From NCBI RefSeq assembly GCF_000400365.1, contig NZ_BAOG01000132.1:1-41351 (forward strand): a stretch of DNA of 41,351 bases, given 5' to 3'. Each line of letters opens with the position of its first letter. Positions within the stretch are counted from its first letter, which is position 1. The DNA is from Vibrio jasicida CAIM 1864 = LMG 25398 (GTDB lineage: Bacteria > Pseudomonadota > Gammaproteobacteria > Enterobacterales > Vibrionaceae). This document shows, piece after piece, positions 32,960 to 40,525 of the stretch. The position numbers and the translations under genes were made by a program. A model generated the notes under the pieces. The model ran no database searches. It saw only the letters and a list, made by a program, of their open reading frames with translations, and had not been told where the DNA came from.

Positions 32960-34687
32960 ATGTCCTTTCTATTTAGTTACTTGTCAGAAAATCCGTTCGT
33001 TTTTCTCTTTCTATCTCTCGCTATTGGATACCCGCTTGGTCGACTCACATTCAAAGGAGTAAGCCTAGGAACAACAGCTGGCACTTTAGTTGTTGGTGTT
33101 GCTTTAGCTCTTACCTCCTTTTCGGTTTATGGGCTAAAAATTGAAGAGCCGGGTCTGGTCTCAGATATCTTCTTAATGATGTTCATGTACGCGATTGGGA
33201 TGAAAGTTGGGCCACAATTTTTCTCCGGTCTTGCTAGAGGAGGGATCGACTTCGTCGTCATTGGTTTGATTGTCGTGTTCAGCAATTTTGCGATTGTTGT
33301 CATCGGCGCCAAGCTAATGGGTCTGGAGCCCGGCTACGCCGCTGGCATCATTTCTGGCAGTTACACAGTGACCGCCGTAATGGGCGTAGCGCAGTCAGCA
33401 ATTAGTTCAGGCGCATTTACGCCACCTGAAGGGATGAGCATTGATCACGTCAGTGCCAATATTGCCGCGGGCTACGCGATAAGTTATGTCCTTTCGACCG
33501 TCCTCATCATCTTGTTCATTAAGTACCTCCCTTCGCTCTTTGGTATTGACCCCGTCAAAGCAGGTAAAGAGGCAGAAGCGGAATTCTCAACTGGCGATGA
33601 CAACGAGAAACTCCCAAGCACCTTTGGTTTTTCAGACGTGGGCGTCCTACCGATCGATGTTCGTGCCTATAAAGTCACACACCAAGAGTTAGTTGGCCGT
33701 TCAGTGCAAGAGTTGTATCAGAAATTCCCTGATGCGGCCGTGCTTAAAGTGGTTCGAGGTGAGCAAGTCATTGATGCTTCCGATAACCCAACGCTTGAGT
33801 TAAATGATGTTATTGGCATTCGGGGAGAATATCGCGTCTTGATCGCGGAAGGTGAAGCCGATATCGGAAATGAAGTCGATGAGCCACGCGCAAGAAATGT
33901 CGACATTGAAGTGGCTGATATTCACGTTGGTAAATCTGAGCATGCAGGGAAAACTGTCGCACAATTGCATGCTGAAGTCGGCTTTGGTGTTTATTTCAAA
34001 GCGATATTTCGACAAGGCCACCAGCAACCTTTATTGCCACAAACTAAGGTCGAAGTAGGCGATGTTGTGCGTATTGCAGGCTCCCAATGGTGCGTAGAGC
34101 AAACCGCATCCAAACTCAATAGTGTTCCGATTGTAGAGAGTACGGTCACCGAAACCTTCTACCTCGCCCTCTCCCTTCTTATTGGCTATGTCTTTGGACA
34201 TTTGAGTGTCACCGTTGCAGGTATCCCTTTTGCCCTTGGCACATCGGCGGGTTGCATGTTAACCGGGATCGTTTTCTCATTCCTACGAACTCGTAACCCT
34301 AGCTTTGGCGGCCCCATGAGTGAAGGGGCAAGAAGCTTTCTACAGGACATCGGCCTAAACTTATTTGTCGCGGTATTAGCGGCAACCGTGGGGCCGAAAA
34401 TCTTAGCGTCATTCCAAGGCATCATTGTCATCAAGATTGCGTTACTGGGTGTGACTGCAGCACTCGTACCACCTCTGCTAGCTTGGTTATACGGATTGTA
34501 CTTCCGCAAAATGAACCCTGCTATTTTAGCGGGAGCCTGTGCCGGAGGGAGAAACAGTACCCCTGCAATGAAAGGAGCCCAAGATGCAAGCCACAGTGAC
34601 ATGCCAGCTATTGGCTACCCCGTGCCATACGCATTAACTTCAGTTTTAGTCCTGATATTAGGTTACATCGCGATGGTCATCAGTTAG
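32960..34687 (+). CDS. AspT-family (aspartate:alanine exchanger-like) antiporter
   Basis: From the ATG at 32960 the protein is 575 residues. Two membrane blocks of the Asp-Al_Ex type (SLAIGYPLGRLTFKGVSLG, later SLLIGYVFGHLSVTVAGIP) flank a central soluble part with two TrkA_C/RCK-C-like domains (VRAYKVTHQELVGRSVQELY; VGKSEHAGKTVAQLHAEVGF). AspT exchanges aspartate for alanine, its decarboxylation product, and builds a proton gradient. Placed directly after glutamate decarboxylase, this one may exchange glutamate for GABA, which is inference. An earlier ATG at 32918 with AAGGAA would add 14 residues; AspT-type N-termini favour 32960, which has AGGTGA upstream. Confidence 0.88.
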   Translation: MSFLFSYLSENPFVFLFLSLAIGYPLGRLTFKGVSLGTTAGTLVVGVALALTSFSVYGLKIEEPGLVSDIFLMMFMYAIGMKVGPQFFSGLARGGIDFVVIGLIVVFSNFAIVVIGAKLMGLEPGYAAGIISGSYTVTAVMGVAQSAISSGAFTPPEGMSIDHVSANIAAGYAISYVLSTVLIILFIKYLPSLFGIDPVKAGKEAEAEFSTGDDNEKLPSTFGFSDVGVLPIDVRAYKVTHQELVGRSVQELYQKFPDAAVLKVVRGEQVIDASDNPTLELNDVIGIRGEYRVLIAEGEADIGNEVDEPRARNVDIEVADIHVGKSEHAGKTVAQLHAEVGFGVYFKAIFRQGHQQPLLPQTKVEVGDVVRIAGSQWCVEQTASKLNSVPIVESTVTETFYLALSLLIGYVFGHLSVTVAGIPFALGTSAGCMLTGIVFSFLRTRNPSFGGPMSEGARSFLQDIGLNLFVAVLAATVGPKILASFQGIIVIKIALLGVTAALVPPLLAWLYGLYFRKMNPAILAGACAGGRNSTPAMKGAQDASHSDMPAIGYPVPYALTSVLVLILGYIAMVIS

Positions 34688-34783
34688 TTAAATCTACGCT
34701 TTAGGATGAATGGTCTATGATTGAAACGTAACCATGAATACGTAACGACACGTACCTAACACAATAATGAGTAAGGAGAAATT

Positions 34784-35035
34784 ATGGGCTTTCTATCTTG
34801 GATTATTCTAGGTTTGATTGCAGGAGCATTGGCTAAGTGGCTGATGCCTGGTAACGATGGCGGTGGCTGGATTGCCACTATGGTGCTAGGTATCGTTGGT
34901 GCTTTCGTTGGCGGTTTTTTAGGCAGCTTTGTTGGCCTAGGCGGTGCAGACGGTGTAAACATCGGCAGTATCGTCACTGCAACTTTAGGTGCTTTCGTTA
35001 TATTGTTTGTCTATAACCGTTTCTTAAAAGGTTAG
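34784..35035 (+). CDS. GlsB/YeaQ/YmgE-family small membrane protein
   Basis: The 83-residue protein has three hydrophobic segments: LSWIILGLIAGALAKWLMPG, the GGGWIATMVLGIVGAFVGGF stretch, and GSIVTATLGAFVILFVYNRF. This is the transglycosylase-associated GlsB/YeaQ family, often induced in general stress. Function is not settled. AAGGAG lies 5 bases before the ATG. It follows the acid-resistance-like pair but has its own 96-base upstream gap. Confidence 0.9.
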   Translation: MGFLSWIILGLIAGALAKWLMPGNDGGGWIATMVLGIVGAFVGGFLGSFVGLGGADGVNIGSIVTATLGAFVILFVYNRFLKG

Positions 35036-35059
35036 GTACTTTTGCCTCACCCCAAAATA

Positions 35060-35088
35060 AACAAGCCTTTCAATGAAAGGCTTGTTTT
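35060..35088. terminator. bidirectional terminator after the glsB-type gene
   Basis: AACAAGCCTTTC pairs perfectly with GAAAGGCTTGTT around AAT, with T on the plus side and a T-rich tract on the minus side. It serves both the glsB-type gene and the convergent ycgN-type gene. Confidence 0.9.
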
Positions 35089-35096
35089 ACATTCGG

Positions 35097-35537
35097 CTAT
35101 GGGCGATTTGGGTGATTTAAAATGTGATCTTCCCAGTCCACCACATCGATTTCATACACCACTTTATTTCGTACACTTTCCCCAGCTGCGTGCATTGCAG
35201 ACTTAGAGCCAGTGATTAATGGGTGCCATTCTGGCAGTGGCTGGCTTTCTGCCAACAAGCGGTATGCACAAGTGTGTGGTAACCATGTGAAATCATCAAT
35301 ATCTTCACGCGTCAGCTTGGTGCACTCTTCGCCTGAAGTGAAACGGTTCGGGTAGTCTTTGCACGAACAAGTTTTGCTGTTCAGCCAACTACACGCCACG
35401 TTGGTGTAGTAGATTTCGTCCGTATCTTCATCCATTAGCTTGTGCAGACAACATTTGCCACACCCATCACAGAGAGATTCCCATTCTTCTTCTGTCATGT
35501 TCTCTAACGATTTACTTTGCCAAAATGGAGTGCTCAT
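35097..35537 (-). CDS. YcgN-family (UPF0260) cysteine-cluster protein
   Basis: From the ATG at 35537 the protein is 146 residues and begins MSTPFWQSKSLENMTEEEWE. Cysteines are in LCDGCGKCCLHKL, NVACSW, KTCSCKDY and EECTKL, which match the UPF0260/CxxCxxxCC zinc- or iron-cluster family. A longer frame to 35609 lacks family match in its extra residues. The role is unknown. Another protein of a related cluster type (YkgJ-like) lies 600 bases downstream on the other strand. Confidence 0.9.
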   Translation of the reverse strand: MSTPFWQSKSLENMTEEEWESLCDGCGKCCLHKLMDEDTDEIYYTNVACSWLNSKTCSCKDYPNRFTSGEECTKLTREDIDDFTWLPHTCAYRLLAESQPLPEWHPLITGSKSAMHAAGESVRNKVVYEIDVVDWEDHILNHPNRP

Positions 35538-35755
35538 ACGCTTACTACTTATTTCTCGAATGGGAATGAATTGGGTGCGTTTTATACCCCTCTGACAACA
35601 AAAGTTCAAGTTTTGCCGAATTCCGCCCCGTAATACGAACTATTATCAACGTTTGTTCTATTTCACTAGCAAGGGCGAACAACATTGATATTTTTACTAT
35701 TAGTGATTCCTATCCTATGGTTTTAGCTCATAGTGTGAATAAAGGAATCAATATT

Positions 35756-36013
35756 ATGAAGCTCGCAATGATCACCATTATCTCTCTTGTTTCGTTCGGA
35801 GCTGCGGCAAGTACCGATGCAGAACTTTGTCAACAATACGGCAAGGATCTAGCGTCTAATGTTCAAGAAGGTCAAGCAACGTTCCTAACGGAAATGTCCT
35901 CTCGCACCGAGGCTGGAACCTGGGGTTTAAGCATGCAAGAGTGCAACCGTTATATCCAACAGGCTAAACGCGATCAGAATTTTGAAGTCGCTGCTTTACT
36001 TAATGATGAGTAA
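35756..36013 (+). CDS. small secreted hypothetical protein, 85 residues
   Basis: From the ATG at 35756 the product has a cleavable signal (MKLAMITIISLVSFGAAAS) followed by a mature part of about 66 residues with two Cys (AELCQQYG and MQECNRYI). These probably form a disulfide in the periplasm. AAGGA lies 10 bases before this ATG. The upstream start at 35717 would block the signal peptide. The family is not recognised. Its last codons and stop are duplicated in frame directly after the gene. Confidence 0.72.
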   Translation: MKLAMITIISLVSFGAAASTDAELCQQYGKDLASNVQEGQATFLTEMSSRTEAGTWGLSMQECNRYIQQAKRDQNFEVAALLNDE

Positions 36014-36039
36014 AAAGGACTTAATGACGAGTAGAAAGG
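35998..36039 (+). repeat. 21-base tandem duplication at the 3' end of the small gene
   Basis: ACTTAATGATGAGTAAAAAGG (35998-36018) is repeated at 36019-36039 with 2 of 21 bases changed. The unit is a multiple of three and carries the codons for Leu-Asn-Asp/Glu and the stop, so read-through would end at the second stop with a repeated tail. Confidence 0.75.
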
Positions 36040-36130
36040 GCTAACTTTGTTGGCGTGAATTCACGCACGCCTCTTCCAATCTGACGAGAAATGGCCATAA
36101 TGCCCCCTTCATTTTTACGAGGGCTTTTAG

Positions 36131-36379
36131 ATGGATTGTCGATTAGGTTGTGGGGCGTGTTGTATCTCACCAAGTATCTCTTCTCCGATTCCGGGCATGC
36201 CAAAAGGCAAACCTGCTGGAGAGCGCTGCATTCAATTAAATGACGACAACTTATGTAAACTTTTCGGAATGCCTGAACGCCCAAAAGTTTGCCACGACTT
36301 CAAACCTTGCCCAGTTGTGTGCGGCAAAACGAATCAAGAAGCGATAAATAATATCACCGAACTTGAACAACTGACCTAG
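36131..36379 (+). CDS. YkgJ-family cysteine-cluster protein
   Basis: The 82-residue protein has a cysteine-rich start, MDCRLGCGACCISPSISSPI, then GKPAGERCIQL, NLCKLFG, KVCHDF and PCPVVCG. This matches the short YkgJ/CxxCxxCC family thought to bind zinc or an iron-sulfur cluster; function unknown. GAGG lies 9 bases before the ATG. It ends tail to tail with the regulator gene, sharing the four bases CTAG (36376-36379). Confidence 0.88.
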   Translation: MDCRLGCGACCISPSISSPIPGMPKGKPAGERCIQLNDDNLCKLFGMPERPKVCHDFKPCPVVCGKTNQEAINNITELEQLT

Positions 36380-37035
36380 TCGTTACTACCCAACTCTCTC
36401 AAGTAAAGGTAAATAGTATCGCGTGAAATACCGAGATGATTTGCCACCATCAATACCGCATCTTTGTATTTAAAAATCCCCAAACCTTGTAAACGCGTGA
36501 CCAGTTCACGGTTGCGTTTTGAAGGGGAAATCGCTTCGTTTGACCACACTTCTGCTTGTACGGTCTCAATGGTACTAATAATGGTTTCATCGATGTTACG
36601 AGCGAAGGTTTCTGGTGAACGTGCGCCCGCACAGCAGTCATTTTGTTGAGTTGGCATAATCGATCTCAAAAAATCCTGCATCGGTACATCCATGTCGACG
36701 TTGATACACAATAACCCAATAGGTTTGTTCTTTGGGTTACGGACAATGGTCGTGATGGAATGCAAGGTTTTACCGCTTACGGTTTTCGTCACATACGAAT
36801 CTGAAACGTCGTTACCTTCAAGCAGCTTCATTCTTGCTAAGTTGGTAATCGGTGCACCTTCTCCACGCTCAGTAACATGGCCATTGGCAATTTTGATGAT
36901 TTCCGGAGCTTCTGCATCAAGACTGTGAAGAACGACCTCGGTATGCTTGCCATACATGCGCGCAATGCCATCGACGACGTTCTTCATCGAATTCAAAATA
37001 TCTAAATCACTTTTGGTGAGTTTCTTAAGCTGCAA
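36376..37035 (-). CDS. YheO-type PAS/HTH transcriptional regulator
   Basis: The product of about 219 residues has an N-terminal YheO-like PAS domain (GIARMYGKHTEVVLHSLD, then SITTIVRNPKNKPIGLLCIN) and a C-terminal helix-turn-helix (VLMVANHLGISRDTIYLYLR). DauR in other bacteria is of this type. I chose the TTG at 37035, with AAGGGAA 5 bases upstream; a longer frame to 37113 would overlap cyuA by 50 bases, so the start is uncertain. It follows cyuA by 28 bases in the same direction and is probably the local regulator of the ridA-cyuA operon and the divergent permease. Confidence 0.85.
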   Translation of the reverse strand: MQLKKLTKSDLDILNSMKNVVDGIARMYGKHTEVVLHSLDAEAPEIIKIANGHVTERGEGAPITNLARMKLLEGNDVSDSYVTKTVSGKTLHSITTIVRNPKNKPIGLLCINVDMDVPMQDFLRSIMPTQQNDCCAGARSPETFARNIDETIISTIETVQAEVWSNEAISPSKRNRELVTRLQGLGIFKYKDAVLMVANHLGISRDTIYLYLRELGSND

Positions 37036-37063
37036 TTTACTTCCCTTAGCAAAAACTTTGAGG

Positions 37064-38341
37064 CTAGGCCGACATGATGTCGATAATAGATTTGTCAGTA
37101 TACGGCATACCAAGTCTAACCATAGAGCCTACGTTTCTTATAGTTTGTTCGACTTCGTCGCCTACTATACCTTGATTCTTCACACTGTGGTTACCCATCG
37201 CCATCAAATATGAGCGAACTGCCGTCGTTGATGAGGTGCAAACTTTCATTGCACAAGATGACTTCGCGCCATCACACACCATGCCTGAACTGTCACTAAT
37301 GACGTTTTGAATTGCAGAGCAAGATTGCTCAAACGAGCCGCCTGCTAGATACACTAGTGCCATGGATGCGGCAGCACTAGTGACGGTGTTACCACAGAAT
37401 GCAGATAAAGGTGGGTAGTATGACTTAATGTAGATCGCGCCTAAATGACTCATGATTAGTGCGCGAGCGAGTTGTTCTTCGTTACTTTGAAACGCTTCTG
37501 CTGCGATAACAACCGGAATCGTCGCGGCAATACCTTGGTTACCGCTGCCAAAGTTACTCATCGCTGGCAGCGTCGCACCGCCCATTCGAGCATCGGATGC
37601 TGCAGAGGTCATCATTTGGATTCTGCTCATCAGATCATTACCAAGCAACCCCTGTTCGATATTGCCTTTTAATGTTCGGCCAATTTCTAAGCCGTAACCT
37701 CGGTCGATACCCTCTTGCGCTAAGGAAGAGTTGAGTTCAGCCGCTTGCAGAATGAATTTGATGTCATCAAATGGCGCTTGAAGAGCAAAGTCGTAAATCT
37801 GCTTAATAGAGATATCCACCCCTTCACATACTGATCCTGTCGCGACTCGCTGCTGCAAAGGGGCATCGAACGTCACCGCTCCATTGCGAGTGATCTGGAT
37901 AATATTAGTGTGTCCACCGCTGATGGTCACCGAGACGGTGTCTTCTCCAACGCTCATGGTGACACTGCAAAAGATAAATTCTTGTGTATCAATGCGAGCA
38001 ACACTGACTCGCTCTTCATCAATAAGTTGCTGGGCAGCAGTCACATCGTCTTGATTAATTTTAGCGAGCACTTCCAGTTCTGCGTTTGGGTCTCCCGCTA
38101 ATGCCCCAACTGACGCCGCGATCTTAAGGCCAATTTTCCCAGTGCCGGGAACGTAAACCCCCATGGAGTTTTTAAACAAGTTATCTGAGACACGTACTTC
38201 AATCATGTCCGGGGTTTGGCATCCAAGCTCACGCTTTGCAACTGCTGCCGCATATGCAGCAGCAATGGGTTCGGTACATCCGAGGGCAGGTTTCACAACT
38301 TGCTTAATGATTTGGATATATTGGTTCCATTGCTGATTCAT
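37064..38341 (-). CDS. cyuA: L-cysteine desulfidase (UPF0597, CyuA/YhaM-type)
   Basis: The 425-residue protein opens MNQQWNQYIQ and has Cys22 in ALGCTEPIAAAYAAAVAKRE. Two later Cys regions are AFCGNTVTSA and VCDGAKSSCAMKVCTSS, the pattern expected for the 4Fe-4S centre of CyuA. ISGGHTNIIQI and MSNFGSGNQGIAATIPVV are other family segments. CyuA breaks cysteine down to pyruvate, ammonia and sulfide, via 2-aminoacrylate. GGAGAAG lies before the start, inside the 14-base gap after ridA, so the two are cotranscribed. Confidence 0.92.
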   Translation of the reverse strand: MNQQWNQYIQIIKQVVKPALGCTEPIAAAYAAAVAKRELGCQTPDMIEVRVSDNLFKNSMGVYVPGTGKIGLKIAASVGALAGDPNAELEVLAKINQDDVTAAQQLIDEERVSVARIDTQEFIFCSVTMSVGEDTVSVTISGGHTNIIQITRNGAVTFDAPLQQRVATGSVCEGVDISIKQIYDFALQAPFDDIKFILQAAELNSSLAQEGIDRGYGLEIGRTLKGNIEQGLLGNDLMSRIQMMTSAASDARMGGATLPAMSNFGSGNQGIAATIPVVIAAEAFQSNEEQLARALIMSHLGAIYIKSYYPPLSAFCGNTVTSAAASMALVYLAGGSFEQSCSAIQNVISDSSGMVCDGAKSSCAMKVCTSSTTAVRSYLMAMGNHSVKNQGIVGDEVEQTIRNVGSMVRLGMPYTDKSIIDIMSA

Positions 38342-38355
38342 GCTTCTTCTCCGTA

Positions 38356-38736
38356 TTACTTTTTACTAGCAATCGCTTCAACTTCAATCAAAACACCTAG
38401 CGGAAGATCTTTCACCGCAAAGCAGCTTCGTGCTGGGCAATCTTTTTGGAAAAACTCTGCATACACTTTGTTGAATTCCGCAAAGTCACTGATGTTTGCC
38501 AAGTAACACGTCGTTTTTAGAACCGTATCTAAACTGCCGTTACCCGCTTCAAGCACATGTTTTAAGTTCGTTAGAGATTGATGACTTTGAGCAGTAATCC
38601 CTCCCTCTACTACTTTACCTGTCGCGCTATCAACTGGGAGTTGGCCAGACGTAAAAATCAAATCCCCGTAAGTGGTTCCGTGTGAATATGGGCCAATTGC
38701 GGCAGGAGCGTGCTCTGAAGTGATCAATTCTTTCAT
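38356..38736 (-). CDS. RidA-family enamine/imine deaminase
   Basis: From the ATG at 38736 the protein is 126 residues: MKELITSEHAPAAIGPYSHG, GDLIFTSGQLPVD, and the conserved Arg in CPARSCFAVKDLPLG with LIEVEAIA. RidA proteins hydrolyse reactive 2-aminoacrylate, which is released by cysteine and serine lyases, before it damages PLP enzymes. Leading the operon 14 bases before the cysteine desulfidase, it very likely removes the intermediate made by CyuA. GAGG lies 6 bases before the ATG. A frame extended to 38829 covers the promoter region and is rejected. Confidence 0.93.
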   Translation of the reverse strand: MKELITSEHAPAAIGPYSHGTTYGDLIFTSGQLPVDSATGKVVEGGITAQSHQSLTNLKHVLEAGNGSLDTVLKTTCYLANISDFAEFNKVYAEFFQKDCPARSCFAVKDLPLGVLIEVEAIASKK

Positions 38737-38855
38737 GTTAATCCTCACATAGTTTTTAATTTTAGTCGTAAAACTCAGCTTTTGCTTTCGTTTCAAAGCT
38801 ATTCTTTCAACTATATGTGAGCAAAACAACCACTACAGATCACACAAATCGATCT

Positions 38856-38908
38856 AAATTCAGATTTTATTGAGTAATTTTGTCGAGATCTCAAATTTAT
38901 CTGAATTT
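38856..38908. promoter_or_regulatory. inverted repeat in the ridA-cyuP divergent promoter region
   Basis: AAATTCAGAT (38856-38865) and ATCTGAATTT (38899-38908) are exact complements about 33 bases apart. GAGATCTC (38885-38892) sits near the centre, and TCTCAAAT (38889-38896) repeats the half-site of the next palindrome. A regulator site is likely. Confidence 0.55.
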
Positions 38909-38932
38909 TCCACAAAAAAATTGTTGTTAATC

Positions 38933-38958
38933 TTTTTCTCAAATAGATTTGAGAAAAA
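38933..38958. promoter_or_regulatory. 26-bp perfect palindrome upstream of the cyuP-type gene
   Basis: TTTTTCTCAAAT and ATTTGAGAAAAA are exact complements around AG. It ends 26 bases before the permease ATG, where a bound protein would block or loop the promoter. It is the best operator candidate for the local YheO-type regulator. Confidence 0.6.
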
Positions 38959-38984
38959 TTCATACTAACAAAGAGAAAACGACA

Positions 38985-40310
38985 ATGAGCGTTACTGTAC
39001 CTACACAAACTCTTCCAATAACTAAAGAACCACCTCACGTTAAAGCCGGAATGACAGCCACAGAATGGAAAGCGGCGACTAAGTTTGATAGCACTGACTG
39101 GGGCTGGGTAATCATGAGTATCGGCATGGCAATCGGTGCTGGTATTGTTTTTCTTCCAGTAAAGGTGGGCGTACTTGGCATATGGGTATTTCTTGCCTCC
39201 GCGGTGATTGGTTATCCAGCGATGTACTTGTTCCAACGCCTATTTATTAACACGCTTTCCACCTCTCCGAAGTGTCAAGACTATGCGGGCGTTATCTCAG
39301 GCTACCTTGGCAATAAATGGGGCGCCTTGTTAGGCGTGCTCTACTTCATCATGTTGGTGATCTGGGTATTCGTATACTCGACAGCAATCAATAATGACTC
39401 AGCCTCTTTCCTACACAGCTTTGGTATCACTGAGGGGCTGTTGTCGGAAAACCCGCTGTATGGTCTAGCATTGGTTTGCGCTTTGGTGGCAATCGCTTCG
39501 CGTGGTGAGAAGGTCCTATTTAAGGTCAGCACCGGATTAGTATTGGTAAAACTTTGTACCGTAGCACTGCTAGGCTTCATGATGATTGAAAAATGGGATC
39601 TGGCGAATGTAGGTACCGTACCAACTGCTGGTGCTGGCTTAAAAGATGCGATTGAACTGCTGCCGTTCACCCTCACTTCTATTTTGTTTATTCAAAGCTT
39701 GAGTCCGATGGTGATCTCTTACCGTTCGAAAGAGAAGTCTATTGAAGTTGCCCGTTTTAAAGCGATGCGTGCCATGAATATCGCTTTTGGCATTTTGTTT
39801 GTGACCGTGTTTTTCTACGCGATTTCTTTCACGTTGGCGATGTCTCATGAACAAGCAGTCCGCGCAGCAAACGAGAACATCTCTGCGCTTGCGATGGTAG
39901 CACAAGGCATGGACGGCACGACGCTTAAACTGCTTAGCCTGATGTTGAACATCTTTTCTGTAATGACAGCCTTCTTTGGTGTTTACCTTGGCTTCCGTGA
40001 TTCTTGCCAAGGCCTTGCGATGTTGGCATTGAAAAAAGTGATGCCTGAAGAGCAAATCAACAAAGATCTCGTGACGAAAGGCATCATTCTATTCGCGATT
40101 TTGATGGCATGGGGCGCTATCGTACTCAACCTACCGGTTTTGAGCTTCACTTCGGTTTGTAGCCCTATCTTTGGTTTGATTGGCTGTTTGATTCCTGCTT
40201 ACTTGGTGTATCAAGTGCCTTCTCTACATAAATACAAAGGTGCTTCACTATACCTAATCATCGCGACGGGCATCTTGTTGTGTATCTCACCATTTATTGC
40301 TTTTAGCTAA
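38985..40310 (+). CDS. HAAAP-family amino acid permease (CyuP-like)
   Basis: From the ATG at 38985 the protein is 441 residues with about eleven membrane segments. The SdaC/TdcC/CyuP family marks are WGWVIMSIGMAIGAGIVFLP, VGVLGIWVFLASAVIGYPAM and LSPMVISYRSKEKS. Members are proton or sodium symporters for serine, threonine or cysteine. Because it faces a cysteine desulfidase operon, cysteine uptake like E. coli CyuP (YhaO) is most likely; serine transport cannot be excluded. AGAGAAA lies 8 bases before the ATG. The palindrome at 38933-38958 lies in its promoter region. Confidence 0.87.
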   Translation: MSVTVPTQTLPITKEPPHVKAGMTATEWKAATKFDSTDWGWVIMSIGMAIGAGIVFLPVKVGVLGIWVFLASAVIGYPAMYLFQRLFINTLSTSPKCQDYAGVISGYLGNKWGALLGVLYFIMLVIWVFVYSTAINNDSASFLHSFGITEGLLSENPLYGLALVCALVAIASRGEKVLFKVSTGLVLVKLCTVALLGFMMIEKWDLANVGTVPTAGAGLKDAIELLPFTLTSILFIQSLSPMVISYRSKEKSIEVARFKAMRAMNIAFGILFVTVFFYAISFTLAMSHEQAVRAANENISALAMVAQGMDGTTLKLLSLMLNIFSVMTAFFGVYLGFRDSCQGLAMLALKKVMPEEQINKDLVTKGIILFAILMAWGAIVLNLPVLSFTSVCSPIFGLIGCLIPAYLVYQVPSLHKYKGASLYLIIATGILLCISPFIAFS

Positions 40311-40322
40311 CGCTTCCTCTCG

Positions 40323-40360
40323 CCTCGGTTATCAAGCTCTATAACGATAGCCGAGGTTTT
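40323..40360 (+). terminator. intrinsic terminator of the permease gene
   Basis: CCTCGGTTATC pairs with GATAGCCGAGG (one T-G wobble) around a 12-base loop, followed by TTTTCC. Confidence 0.85.
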
Positions 40361-40525
40361 CCTTTGAACTCATCCACCTACCCTCTTTCTACCCATTCCG
40401 TTTCATATATGAGACAGAAACGCGCATATCTGGCATTTTGGTTAATTTCCGTGCTTCAACTCACACTTTTCTGACAATTCTCTACTATGTTCAGCGGGTA
40501 ATCTAAATCCGCAATAGGAAACAAT

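Noticed and set aside
36053..36066. Palindrome GCGTGAATTCACGC
   Set aside because: It is perfect and 14 bases long, but it stands alone between a stop codon and the ykgJ-type gene without a second site or promoter context, so I could not assign a role.
36105..36130. Terminator-like hairpin over the ykgJ-type ribosome site, as at chaN
   Set aside because: Only about four base pairs (GCCC/GGGC) form around a long loop, too weak to claim the same arrangement.
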